A stretch of DNA of 64,000 nt from DATATV01 sp035551355 (lineage in GTDB: Bacteria > Actinomycetota > Actinomycetes > Mycobacteriales > Pseudonocardiaceae). Shown piece after piece: positions 1 to 7,376 of the stretch. Numbering within the stretch: the stretch's first letter is position 1; every line of letters begins with the position of its first letter. Below the pieces are notes generated by a model. That model did not search any database. It saw nothing but the letters and a program-made list of their open reading frames with translations, and was not told where the DNA came from. The translations under genes were made by a program, and so were the position numbers. The stretch lies in NCBI GenBank assembly GCA_035551355.1, contig DASZNF010000100.1, positions 1 to 64,000 of the forward strand, given 5' to 3'.

Positions 1-320
1 CGGCCCACAAGGTGGCCGACGCGCACCGGGCCGCGGCCCGCAACCGCGCGGAGCCGGTGGCCGAGGTGCCCGACGCTCCCGAGTTGGACGCGGGTCCGGA
101 ACAGCGGGCCATGCACGAGGAGCTGTCCACCCGGATGGCCATCCTGCTGCGCACCCTGCCGGCCAAGCAGCGGGAAATCCTGGTGCTGCGCGTGATGGTG
201 GGCATGTCGGCCGAGGAGACCGCGGTCATGGTGGGCTCCACGCCCGGTGCGGTGCGGGTGTCCCAGCACCGCGCCCTGGCCCGGCTGCGGGTCGCCGCGC
301 AGCTGCACGACCTGGTCTGA
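1..320 (+). CDS. RNA polymerase sigma-70 family factor, C-terminal part (5' truncated by window edge)
   Basis: The reading frame is open from base 3 and continues beyond the left edge, so only the last 105 or so residues are visible. They begin with the end of region 2 (AHKVADAHRAAARNR) and contain a complete region 4 helix-turn-helix with LPAKQREILVLRVMVGMSAEETA followed by a GAVRVSQHRALARLR recognition helix, which contacts the -35 element. The spacing between the two regions is that of a small ECF-like sigma factor. The region 2 remnant recalls Streptomyces ShbA and mycobacterial SigD/SigK-type factors, but the exact orthologue cannot be fixed from this fragment. No anti-sigma gene follows; the next gene is a nitroreductase 60 bp downstream. 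Confidence 0.85.
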   Translation, partial: AHKVADAHRAAARNRAEPVAEVPDAPELDAGPEQRAMHEELSTRMAILLRTLPAKQREILVLRVMVGMSAEETAVMVGSTPGAVRVSQHRALARLRVAAQLHDLV

Positions 321-380
321 GCCACGGCCGGATCCGGCCGGTTCTCGATCTTTCCCCGGCGCCGCGCTACGTTGCCGCGT

Positions 381-953
381 ATGGAGTTCCAGGAAGTGGT
401 GGCGCGCAGGCACATGGTCCGCAGGTTCACTTCGGAACCGGTGCCCGAGCCGATCGTGGAACGGTTGCTGCGCAACGCCACCCGCGGTCCGTCGGCCGGA
501 TTTTCCCAAGGGCAGGCGTTTCTGGTGCTGCAGGGCCCGGATCTGGCCCGGTTCTGGCGTTATGGCGCGGATGCGGTCGCCGAAAGCGTGCAGGACGCGC
601 CGCTGGTCATCGTGCCGTGCTCGGCCAAGCAGGTGTACCTGGATCGCTATGCCCAGCGGGACAAGGGCTGGACCGACCGCGACGAATCCCGGTGGCCGGT
701 GCCGTTCTGGCACATCGACACCGGCATGGCCACCCTGCTGATCCTGCAGACCGTGGTGGACGAGGGCCTCGGCGCGGTGTACTTCGGCATCGTGCCCGAT
801 CAGGTCGGCCCGTTCCGGGCCGAGTTCGGTATTCCGGACGACCACGAGCCGATCGGCGCGGTGGCCGTGGGCTACAGCGCCGAGACCGAGGTGCGCGACC
901 TCAAGAGGCGCCGCCGCCCGGTCGCGGACGTGGTGCACCACGGAAGCTGGTAG
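381..953 (+). CDS. nitroreductase family protein
   Basis: A 190-residue protein of the FMN-dependent nitroreductase fold. The N-terminus (VVARRHMVRRFTSEPVPE) carries the RRSxRxF-type FMN phosphate-binding signature, here RRHMVRRF, followed by the typical ATRGPSAGFSQGQ segment. The second half has the family's (D/E)EGLGAVYFGI motif near residue 135. Such enzymes reduce nitro or quinone-like substrates with NAD(P)H, and the substrate cannot be predicted. A TTG lies nine bases upstream in frame, but ATG at 381 fits the family N-terminus. The stop codon sits in the first copy of a short direct repeat shared with the convergent gene's end. Confidence 0.85.
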   Translation: MEFQEVVARRHMVRRFTSEPVPEPIVERLLRNATRGPSAGFSQGQAFLVLQGPDLARFWRYGADAVAESVQDAPLVIVPCSAKQVYLDRYAQRDKGWTDRDESRWPVPFWHIDTGMATLLILQTVVDEGLGAVYFGIVPDQVGPFRAEFGIPDDHEPIGAVAVGYSAETEVRDLKRRRRPVADVVHHGSW

Positions 954-999
954 CCGACTCAGAATCCAGCAGCTGGTAGCCGACTCAGAGATCCAGCAG
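945..999. repeat. 26/27-bp tandem duplication spanning two convergent gene ends
   Basis: AGCTGGTAGCCGACTCAGA occurs at 945-963 and again at 971-989, each followed by ATCCAGCAG (with one extra G in the second copy). Each copy contains a + strand TAG and a - strand TGA, so the duplication provides stop codons for both convergent genes. It looks like a replication-slippage product. Confidence 0.9.
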
Positions 1000-1395
1000 G
1001 CGGGACAGCGCTGCCCGCGCGGTGGCGTCCCGCTCGGCCAGCTTGCCCAGCTCCTCGGCCAGCAGTTTCAGCCACTCGTCGATACCCACCTGTTTGCGGC
1101 TGATCACCACATCGCGGACCACGGTGCGGATCTCCGCCTCCGCCCCGTGCCGGCCCTGACGCAGCTCCAGCTGGCGTTCCGGGGTGCGCACCAGCACCGA
1201 CACCGGCGTGCCCGGCTTGCCCGACACCCGGTCGGACATGCTGCGCCGCCGCTCCACCTCGACCATGCCCTCGGGCAGCGCATCGCCCAGCGTCATGGTG
1301 AGCACCCGGCTGTAGGAGGCCACATCCGAGCGGTCGGCCTTCAGCGCGGCGATCAGCATGTGCATGTTCCAGGCGGGTTCGATTTCGCCGGTCAT
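985..1395 (-). CDS. conserved hypothetical protein, third gene of a YbjQ-type operon
   Basis: A 136-residue soluble protein that I do not recognise. It starts at ATG 1395, overlapping the stop of the upstream YbjQ gene in an ATGA arrangement that implies translational coupling. The middle (VERRRSMSDRVSGKPGTPVSVLVRT) is basic and beta-like. The C-terminal 50 residues (ISRKQVGIDEWLKLLAEELGKLAERDATARAALSRLLDL) are predicted helical and amphipathic. There is no signal peptide or membrane segment. Its role is presumably tied to the two upstream YbjQ proteins, but no function can be assigned. It converges on the nitroreductase gene with a 31-bp gap. Confidence 0.75.
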   Translation of the reverse strand: MTGEIEPAWNMHMLIAALKADRSDVASYSRVLTMTLGDALPEGMVEVERRRSMSDRVSGKPGTPVSVLVRTPERQLELRQGRHGAEAEIRTVVRDVVISRKQVGIDEWLKLLAEELGKLAERDATARAALSRLLDL

Positions 1396-2213
1396 GAGTC
1401 CACCAGCGGCAGCACCAGCTGCGGCTTGCTGATGATGTGGTCCTCGCGCAACGGGCGGATGGCCGTGCCGATCGCGAAGAACTCGGTGGTGTGTCCGCCC
1501 CAGCGGTGCGGCAGGGACAGCAGCTGCACGCCCACGATGCCCTCCGCGCGCAGTTCCTCGGCCTCGGCCTGCATCCGGCTCATGGCCAGCTCGCGGGCGT
1601 CGTAGAGGGCCTCGGTGTACTGCGGCACCTCGACGTTCTGCCCGATGTTGCCGATCGCCTGCCAGAACCGCTGGTGCGCGATGTGGTAGACGCAGGAACC
1701 CATCACCATGCCCAGCGGCGCGTAACCGGACTGGATGAGCGTCCAGAAGTCCTGGCCGGACAGGTCGGAGGTGAACGGCTGGCCGTGGTTGTTGCGCCAC
1801 TGGCCGGGCTGATCGGCCTTGACCGCGGTGCCGACCGCGACGAACTCGGCCAGGTCGTTGCCGAACTCCTTGAACTCGATCTCCAGCCGCACCCCGACGA
1901 TGCCGTCCGCGCCGAGCACGTCGGCTTCCTTCTCCATCCGCGTCATGGCCAGCTCACGGGCGTGGTACATGGCGTTGGACAGCACGTCCAGTTCCTGGTT
2001 CTTGCTCCACCGGCCGAACTGGAAGCCCACGTGGTAGATGCTGGAGCCCAGCACCAGGCCCAGCGGCCGGAACCCGGCCTCGCGGACCAGCAGGAACTCG
2101 TTGACGCTCAGGTCCGAGGTGAACAGCGTGGTCTTCTGGCCGGGTTTCATCTCGGCCAGCCGCTTCATGGCGTCTTCCGGTATCCGCTGTTCGTCGGACT
2201 CCGCGCTGGTCAT
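1392..2213 (-). CDS. YbjQ-type (DUF74 / heavy-metal-binding-domain-like) tandem-domain protein
   Basis: A 273-residue protein with two copies of a YbjQ-like fold. Each repeat has a FTSDLSxxxF opening, a LGLVLGSSIYHVG or LGMVMGSCVYHIA strand, a long helix with AMYHARELAMTRMEKEAD or ALYDARELAMSRMQAEA, and a LGADGIVGVRLE or LRAEGIVGVQLL strand. The ADGIVGVR signature is typical of the YbjQ family, which forms pentameric beta-barrel-like assemblies of unknown function. A strong GGAG lies just upstream of ATG 2213. The gene is 10 bp downstream of a paralogue and overlaps the next gene by 4 bp, so the three form one operon. Confidence 0.8.
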   Translation of the reverse strand: MTSAESDEQRIPEDAMKRLAEMKPGQKTTLFTSDLSVNEFLLVREAGFRPLGLVLGSSIYHVGFQFGRWSKNQELDVLSNAMYHARELAMTRMEKEADVLGADGIVGVRLEIEFKEFGNDLAEFVAVGTAVKADQPGQWRNNHGQPFTSDLSGQDFWTLIQSGYAPLGMVMGSCVYHIAHQRFWQAIGNIGQNVEVPQYTEALYDARELAMSRMQAEAEELRAEGIVGVQLLSLPHRWGGHTTEFFAIGTAIRPLREDHIISKPQLVLPLVDS

Positions 2214-2223
2214 CAGCTCTCCT

Positions 2224-3066
2224 TCACCGCAGCGGCATGATGGTCAGGGCCCGGGTGGGGGCCGTGCGCCCGGCGTGGAACCGGGCCAGGGAGGTGCCGA
2301 ACACCGAGGACTCGGCGCACAACAGCGGGGTGCTGTTGACCTCCTGGTGCCAGAACCGCAGGGACATGTTGGACACGATCGCGCCCTCGGCCCGGTTTTC
2401 CTTGGCCTGTTTGGCAAAGCGCTCCCGGGCGCGGGCGCGCACCGTGTTGGTCAGCTGGGTGTGCGCCTGCACCTCGGTGTTGCCCGCCATCATCGACATC
2501 TGGGAGCGGCTCGCGTAGTCGAGGTAGCGCGTCTCGACCGCGATGCCGATGGCGATGCGGGCCGGGACCCAGCCGGCGCGCATCAGCTTGGCCACGTCCT
2601 GCCCGGCCAGTTCGGTGGTGAACAGGCGCTTGGGTCGGGTGGCCGAGTTGGCCCGCACGGCGGTGCCCAGCGCGACGAACTCCTGGTTGTTCTCGGTCAG
2701 CCGGGACAGGCTCAGCCGCACGCCCACCACGCCGTCCGCGCCCATCGCCTTGGCCTCGGTGGCCATCCGGGCCAGCGCGGTGTTGTAGCCGTGGTAGATC
2801 GCGTCGACGTAGGGCTGGTAGCTGACGGAGCCTGCGAACATGCCGCCGCCGTAGCCGCTCATGCCCATGCCGTAGCTGCTGCCACCGACCCAGCCGACGT
2901 ACTGCACGATGCAGCCCATCACCTCGCCGACCGGGGACAGGCCGACCGATTCGATGCCCACCGCCCCCGGGACCGGGAGCAATGAGGTGTGCAGGCCCGC
3001 CGCGTCGAACCGGGCCAGCCGGTCGCGCGCCGACTGTGGGAGCCACTCCCCGTCGTTGCCGGTCAC
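2224..3066 (-). CDS. YbjQ-type (DUF74-like) tandem-domain protein, first gene of operon
   Basis: A 280-residue paralogue of the downstream gene. Two YbjQ-like repeats are visible: VGEVMGCIVQYVG with AMGADGVVGVRLSL and FVALGTAVR, then WVPARIAIGIAVETRY with ENRAEGAIVSNMSL. A Gly/Met/Ser-rich insertion (SSYGMGMSGYGGGMF) sits in repeat one where the sister protein has a different loop. The start is GTG 3066 with GGGAGG eight bases upstream. It is transcribed divergently from the MFS gene across a 176-bp promoter region. Ligand and function are unknown, and the metal-binding name reflects family naming only. Confidence 0.8.
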   Translation of the reverse strand: MTGNDGEWLPQSARDRLARFDAAGLHTSLLPVPGAVGIESVGLSPVGEVMGCIVQYVGWVGGSSYGMGMSGYGGGMFAGSVSYQPYVDAIYHGYNTALARMATEAKAMGADGVVGVRLSLSRLTENNQEFVALGTAVRANSATRPKRLFTTELAGQDVAKLMRAGWVPARIAIGIAVETRYLDYASRSQMSMMAGNTEVQAHTQLTNTVRARARERFAKQAKENRAEGAIVSNMSLRFWHQEVNSTPLLCAESSVFGTSLARFHAGRTAPTRALTIMPLR

Positions 3067-3242
3067 CAGACCTCCCTGCGCGTCGCCCCGGTGTTTATGT
3101 TGCCACGCTCCGGTCGGATCAGGGTGTTGGGATGATCGGTTACAAAATCACTCCGGATGCTTCCGGCATGTCTGCCACTACCCAAATGAGTGACTAGGCT
3201 CACTGAACATGTCTGTAACGCCGGACAGGTTGGGAGCTTGAC

Positions 3243-4781
3243 GTGACAACATCGGCAACGGAGCCGGGGTTCGCGGAGACCCTCAGAAGCACTATTCCGG
3301 CCCGGATCGATCGCCTGCCCTGGTCGAGTTTTCACACCAGGCTGGTGCTCGCGCTGGGCGTGGCGTGGATCCTCGACGGCCTCGAAATCAGTGTGGCCAG
3401 TTCGGTCGAGGGTGCGCTGACCAAATCGGACACGCTGAACATGTCGGCCGCCGGGTCGACCACGATCGCCACCGTCTACCTGGTTGGACAGGTGCTGGGC
3501 GCCCTGGTCTTCGGGCTGTTCGCGGACAAGTGGGGCCGCCGCAAGCTGTTCATGATCACGCTGGGTGTCTACCTGGTGGGCAGCGGCCTGAGCGCGGCGA
3601 CCGCGGGTGCGGGCAGCGGCTGGGTGTTGTTCCTGTACGCCACCAGGTTCATCGCGGGCACCGGCATCGGCGGTGAGTACGCAGCCATCAACTCGGCCAT
3701 CGACGAGCTCATCCCCGCCCGTTTCCGGGGCCGGGTCGACATCGCGGTGAACGGCACGTACTGGGCCGGCGCGATGATCGGCACGTTCGCCACCTTCCTG
3801 TTCCTGACCACCATCCCGGCGTCCGTCGGCTGGCGGCTGGGCTTCCTGCTCGGCCCGGTGCTGGGCCTGGTCATCATCTACGTGCGCCGGAACCTGCCGG
3901 AGAGTCCGCGCTGGCTGATCATGCACGGCAAGCCCGAGGAGGCGGAGGCGGCGATCGCCGGCATCGAAGCCGAGGTCCGGGCGGGCGGCGGTGAGCTGTC
4001 CGAGGTCGGCGAGGACCAGGCGCTGGAGATCCAGCCCGCCGATCGCACCGGCTACTTCGCGCTGTTGCGGGTGCTGCTGCGGGACTACTTCCCACGATCC
4101 GTGCTCGGCCTTGGCCTGATGGTGACCCAGTCGTTCCTGTACAACGCGATCTTCTTCAGCTACTCGATCGTGTTGACCGTCTTCTACCACGTGAACGGCT
4201 CGGCGGCGTTGTACGGCATCGCGTTCGCGGTCGGCAACCTGATCGGCCCGTTCGTCCTCGGTCCGCTGTTCGACACGGTCGGGCGCAAACGGATGATCTC
4301 CGGCAGCTATCTCATCGCCGGTGTGCTGCTGACGGTCAGCGCGTTCCTGTTCAAGGCGCAGGTGTTCAACGCGGTGACGCAGACCGCGGCCTGGGTGATC
4401 ATCTTCTTCTTCGCCTCGGCCGGCGCCAGTGCGGCCTATCTCACGGTGAGCGAGATCTTCCCGCAGGAGGTCCGGGCCAAGGCGATCGCGGTGTTCTTCT
4501 CCATCGCCCAGGTCGTCGGGGCCCTGGCGACGCAGTTCTACGGGTTCCTGATCGACAAGAACCACCCGGACTTCAACAAGCTGTTCATCGGCTACATCAC
4601 CGGCGCGGTGATCATGATCGTCGGTGGGCTGATCGCGGTGTTCTTCGGCGTGGCCGCGGAGGGTCGGTCGCTGGAGAGCGTGGCCAGGCCGCTGGGCGTG
4701 GTGAAGAGCGCCGCCCAGAAGGTCACCGGTCTTGGCGGTGGCGGCGACTCACCGGCCGGTGGGGTGGTAGCGGGCGAATAG
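3243..4781 (+). CDS. MFS transporter, sugar/aromatic-acid porter type
   Basis: A 512-residue integral membrane protein with about twelve hydrophobic segments and a cytoplasmic loop near the middle. The conserved MFS loop motifs are present: FADKWGRRKLF between helices 2 and 3, and FDTVGRKRMI between helices 8 and 9. RFIAGTGIGGEYAAINSAIDELIPARFRGR is the helix 4-5 signature of the sugar-porter / metabolite:H+ symporter group. NLPESPRWL ends the first half. The substrate cannot be inferred. GTG 3243 is preceded by GGGAG. The stop is followed at once by a 12-bp palindrome and a strong hairpin terminator. Confidence 0.85.
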   Translation: MTTSATEPGFAETLRSTIPARIDRLPWSSFHTRLVLALGVAWILDGLEISVASSVEGALTKSDTLNMSAAGSTTIATVYLVGQVLGALVFGLFADKWGRRKLFMITLGVYLVGSGLSAATAGAGSGWVLFLYATRFIAGTGIGGEYAAINSAIDELIPARFRGRVDIAVNGTYWAGAMIGTFATFLFLTTIPASVGWRLGFLLGPVLGLVIIYVRRNLPESPRWLIMHGKPEEAEAAIAGIEAEVRAGGGELSEVGEDQALEIQPADRTGYFALLRVLLRDYFPRSVLGLGLMVTQSFLYNAIFFSYSIVLTVFYHVNGSAALYGIAFAVGNLIGPFVLGPLFDTVGRKRMISGSYLIAGVLLTVSAFLFKAQVFNAVTQTAAWVIIFFFASAGASAAYLTVSEIFPQEVRAKAIAVFFSIAQVVGALATQFYGFLIDKNHPDFNKLFIGYITGAVIMIVGGLIAVFFGVAAEGRSLESVARPLGVVKSAAQKVTGLGGGGDSPAGGVVAGE

Positions 4782-4782
4782 C

Positions 4783-4826
4783 GCAACATGTTGCCGAGGG
4801 CGGTTCCGGGTGCGGGACCGCCCTCG
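4783..4826 (+). terminator. palindrome plus hairpin terminator of the MFS gene
   Basis: GCAACATGTTGC (4783-4794) is a perfect palindrome directly after the stop codon. It is followed by CGAGGGCGGT (4795-4804) pairing with ACCGCCCTCG (4817-4826), a perfect 10-bp stem with a 12-nt loop. There is no T tract, as is common in actinobacteria. Confidence 0.75.
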
Positions 4827-5031
4827 CATATCCGGATGACCGGTGGCGTCGGCGCGCTGTCTGTGATTGACTGGACATGGTCGTAAGTCTTTGTGTTCGT
4901 GCTCGCACGCCGCACAAGTAGTTGCGAGCGTGCCGATCTCTCCAGTCGGAGCGGAGAAGGCCGCCTCTCAACGGCGACCCGGGAGGCCGCACCTGCGGTC
5001 ACCTGTTCTGGCAGTTGTTTGAGGAGATTTT
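4827..5031 (+). promoter_or_regulatory. long leader / promoter region of the cold-shock gene
   Basis: About 205 bp without a gene precede the cold-shock gene. They contain a 7-bp stem, GCTCGCA (4901-4907) with TGCGAGC (4923-4929). The leader ends in TTTGAGGAG, the ribosome site. Long structured leaders are typical of temperature-regulated csp genes. The promoter hexamers could not be assigned with confidence. Confidence 0.5.
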
Positions 5032-5235
5032 GTGGCACAGGGCACTGTGAAGTGGTTCAACTCGGAGAAGGGCTTCGGGTTCATCACCCCGGACGGCGGC
5101 GGATCCGACGTCTTCGTGCACTACTCGGAAATCCAGGCCAACGGCTTCCGTACCCTGGAGGAGAACCAGCGCGTGCAGTTCGAGGTCGGCCAGGGCACCA
5201 AGGGCCCGCAGGCCACCGGCGTCACCATCGTCTGA
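5032..5235 (+). CDS. cspA: cold-shock protein, CspA family
   Basis: A 67-residue single cold-shock domain, the full family length. RNP1 (KGFGFI) and RNP2 (VFVHY) are intact, with WFN before them and the usual GPQATGV near the C-terminus. It binds single-stranded RNA/DNA and acts as an RNA chaperone in the cytoplasm. The start is GTG with GAGGAG eight bases upstream. It is monocistronic, with a long leader in front and a very strong hairpin behind. Actinobacteria carry several csp paralogues, so the gene symbol is generic. Confidence 0.95.
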   Translation: MAQGTVKWFNSEKGFGFITPDGGGSDVFVHYSEIQANGFRTLEENQRVQFEVGQGTKGPQATGVTIV

Positions 5236-5260
5236 AACTGACGCAGCCCAGCTGGTAGTT

Positions 5261-5298
5261 GACTGAGGCGATCACCCATACGGGTGGTCGCCTCAGTC
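5261..5298. terminator. strong (probably bidirectional) hairpin terminator
   Basis: GACTGAGGCGATCACCC (5261-5277) pairs with GGGTGGTCGCCTCAGTC (5282-5298). This is a 17-bp stem with a single G-T wobble and the loop ATAC. It lies between the convergent cspA and lipoprotein genes. Confidence 0.9.
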
Positions 5299-5350
5299 GC
5301 GTCCTGACTCAGTCGCGTTCGGACCCTGGACGGTCCGGTTCGTACCGCGA

Positions 5351-5884
5351 TCACCGGCCGGTGATGATCCGCTGTTTCAGCGCGTTGGCGTCGGCCTGGT
5401 GCAGTGGCCCGGACAGCAGCAGGTCGTCGGTGGTGATCGGGACGGGCACCCCGGCTGCGGACACCACGAGCCCGCCGGTCACCAGGGCCATCTCCTGGCC
5501 CACGTTCGGCTCGCTCCAGTTGGTCATGGCCACCGAGTCGGTCGGGGTCAGCTTGAGGTCGACGTACCAGTAGAGGGTGCCCTCGACCGGCAGGGGCTGG
5601 ATGTCATCCAGCCGGGTGACGGTCAGGAACGGCCCGCTGACCAGGTAGCAGTTGCCGTGTTGGGGGTCGGGCAGCCAGATGTCGCCCTGTGTCGTCCGAC
5701 ACGGCGCCTGGGTGATCACCTGGCGGAACTGTAGCGGGGCGGCCAGTGCGACCGAGGTCGAGGTGGGGGTGTCCACCACGGTGGCGCCCGGCGCGTCCAG
5801 CGGGTTGCCGATCAGCACCACCTGGCAGCCGGTCAGGCCGAGCAATCCGGCCGCCACCAGCACCGCAACCGCGAATCGGCGCAA
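5351..5884 (-). CDS. lipoprotein with a SecD P1-head-like domain
   Basis: A 177-residue exported lipoprotein. The signal peptide ends in the lipobox LTGC, with Cys20 as the lipidated residue. The mature part resembles the periplasmic P1 head of SecD/SecDF: a CYLVSGP strand, then YWYVDLKLTPTDS, then NVGQEMALVTGGLVVSAAGVPVPI, then a LLSGPLHQADANALKQRI helix. In SecD the equivalent stretch (NVGxxxAxVLDGxVxSAPxI ... GxFTQxxAxxLA) contacts translocating chains. Here it stands alone without any of the SecD membrane helices. The function is inferred only from this similarity. It could be a secretion accessory factor or a domain reused for another purpose. Confidence 0.7.
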   Translation of the reverse strand: MRRFAVAVLVAAGLLGLTGCQVVLIGNPLDAPGATVVDTPTSTSVALAAPLQFRQVITQAPCRTTQGDIWLPDPQHGNCYLVSGPFLTVTRLDDIQPLPVEGTLYWYVDLKLTPTDSVAMTNWSEPNVGQEMALVTGGLVVSAAGVPVPITTDDLLLSGPLHQADANALKQRIITGR

Positions 5885-5956
5885 CTCCGCACTCCTTGTT
5901 CGTCCGGTGTCGCATCCTATGCCGCCGCCACCTGGGCACCTGCCCTCGCCTCTCTT

Positions 5957-5988
5957 GCTACTCGCCAGTAGTCTTACTAGCGAGTAGC
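5957..5988. promoter_or_regulatory. 32-bp palindromic operator upstream of the acyl-CoA dehydrogenase pair
   Basis: GCTACTCGC (5957-5965) and GCGAGTAGC (5980-5988) form perfect 9-bp arms. Inside them AGTA (5967-5970) and TACT (5975-5978) also match. Only one base pair of the inner part fails. Size and symmetry fit a TetR-family dimer or dimer-pair site. It ends 28 bp before the start codon at 6017. Confidence 0.75.
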
Positions 5989-6016
5989 TTCAGGGGCAAA
6001 CGGGAAGGGTGACCAG

Positions 6017-7363
6017 ATGGGCGAGAGCAGCGGGCCCGGTCCTTCGGGTGCGGATCGGCGCAACGCGATGGGATACGGGCTGGCCGTGCTGAACAAGCTG
6101 GCCGGGGTGCCCATGCTGGACAAGCTCGGCCTGCGCGCGCCCATGCAGCGTGCGGTGTTCCACGCGACCAGGACCGGATTCTCCGCCGCCGCAGCCGCCG
6201 GGCGCACGTTCGCCCAGGTCACGGGATCGGGCAAGCCGGCCCGGCTGCCCTCTGCGGCCGGCCGGGGCCTGCTGGACCTCACCCCCACCGAGGACCAGCA
6301 GATGATCGCCGACACGGTGGCCGAGTTCGCCGCCGAACAACTGCGCCCGAAGGCGGCCGAGGCCGACACCGCCGGCGCCACCCCGGAGGGTCTGGTGGCC
6401 GCCGCGGCCGAACTGGGCATCGCGGCCATCGGCGCACCGGAGGAGGCCGGCGGCCTGTCCGGCGAGAGCGCCACGGTCACCGGGGTGCTGGTCGCCGAGG
6501 CGCTCGCGCACGGCGACATGGGCCTGGCCGTGTCCTGCCTTGCCCCGTCCGGGGTCAGCAACGCGCTGGTCGCCTGGGGCGACGCCGACCAGCAGGCCAC
6601 CTACCTGCCCTCGCTGCTGGCCGAGAACCCGGTGGTGGCCGCGCTGGCCATCGCCGAACCCCGGCCGCTGTTCGACCCGTTCGCGTTGCGCACCACCGCG
6701 CACCGCACGGCCACCGGGTTCGTGCTCAACGGGGTCAAGTCCCTGGTGCCCCGGGCGACCGAGGGCGAACTGTTCATCGTCGCCGCCGAGCTGGAGGGCC
6801 GCGGCCCGGCGCTGTTCCTGGTCGAGCCCGGCTCCGCCGGGGTTTCGGTCGCGGCCGATCCGGCCATGGGCCTGCGCTCGGCCGCGCTGGGCCGGCTGAC
6901 CCTGGACCAGGTGCGGGTGCCCGGCACCGCGCTGCTGGACGAGGGCAGGACCGACGACTACGCCGACTGTGTGCGCCGCTCCCGGCTGGGCTGGTGCGCG
7001 CTGGCCGTAGGCACCGGGCAGGCCGTGCTGGACTACGTGACCCCCTACGTCAACGAGCGGGAGGCGTTCGGCGAGCCGATCAGCCACCGGCAGGGCGTGG
7101 CGTTCAAGGTGGCCGACATGGCCACCGAACTGGCCGGCATGCGCCTGGTCACCTACCGCGCGGCGGGCCGCGCCGAGCAGGGCCGCTCGTTCGCCCGGGA
7201 GGTCGGGCTGGCCCGGAAACTGTGCACGGACAAGGGAATGGCCATCGGCAGCGACGGCGTGCAGCTGCTTGGCGGGCACGGCTACGTGGCCGACCACCCG
7301 GTGGAGCGCTGGTATCGGGACCTTCGGGCGATCGGTGTGGCCGAGGGCATCGTCTTGGTGTAG
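6017..7363 (+). CDS. acyl-CoA dehydrogenase
   Basis: A 448-residue flavoprotein of the acyl-CoA dehydrogenase superfamily. An unusual basic and alanine-rich N-terminal extension of about 90 residues precedes the helical domain (LTPTEDQQMIADTVAEFAAEQLRP). The beta domain follows, then the C-terminal helical domain with REAFGEPISHRQGVAFKVADMA and QLLGGHGYVADHPVERWYRD. The usual catalytic EGT appears as AEGIVLV at the very end. The FAD-contact sequence TEP is replaced by AEPRPLFDPF. It catalyses alpha,beta-desaturation of an acyl-CoA, and chain length is unknown. ATG 6017 follows GGGAAGGGTG. It is the first gene of a pair 13 bp apart under one palindromic operator. Confidence 0.88.
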   Translation: MGESSGPGPSGADRRNAMGYGLAVLNKLAGVPMLDKLGLRAPMQRAVFHATRTGFSAAAAAGRTFAQVTGSGKPARLPSAAGRGLLDLTPTEDQQMIADTVAEFAAEQLRPKAAEADTAGATPEGLVAAAAELGIAAIGAPEEAGGLSGESATVTGVLVAEALAHGDMGLAVSCLAPSGVSNALVAWGDADQQATYLPSLLAENPVVAALAIAEPRPLFDPFALRTTAHRTATGFVLNGVKSLVPRATEGELFIVAAELEGRGPALFLVEPGSAGVSVAADPAMGLRSAALGRLTLDQVRVPGTALLDEGRTDDYADCVRRSRLGWCALAVGTGQAVLDYVTPYVNEREAFGEPISHRQGVAFKVADMATELAGMRLVTYRAAGRAEQGRSFAREVGLARKLCTDKGMAIGSDGVQLLGGHGYVADHPVERWYRDLRAIGVAEGIVLV

Positions 7364-7376
7364 AAGGGTTTTCGCG

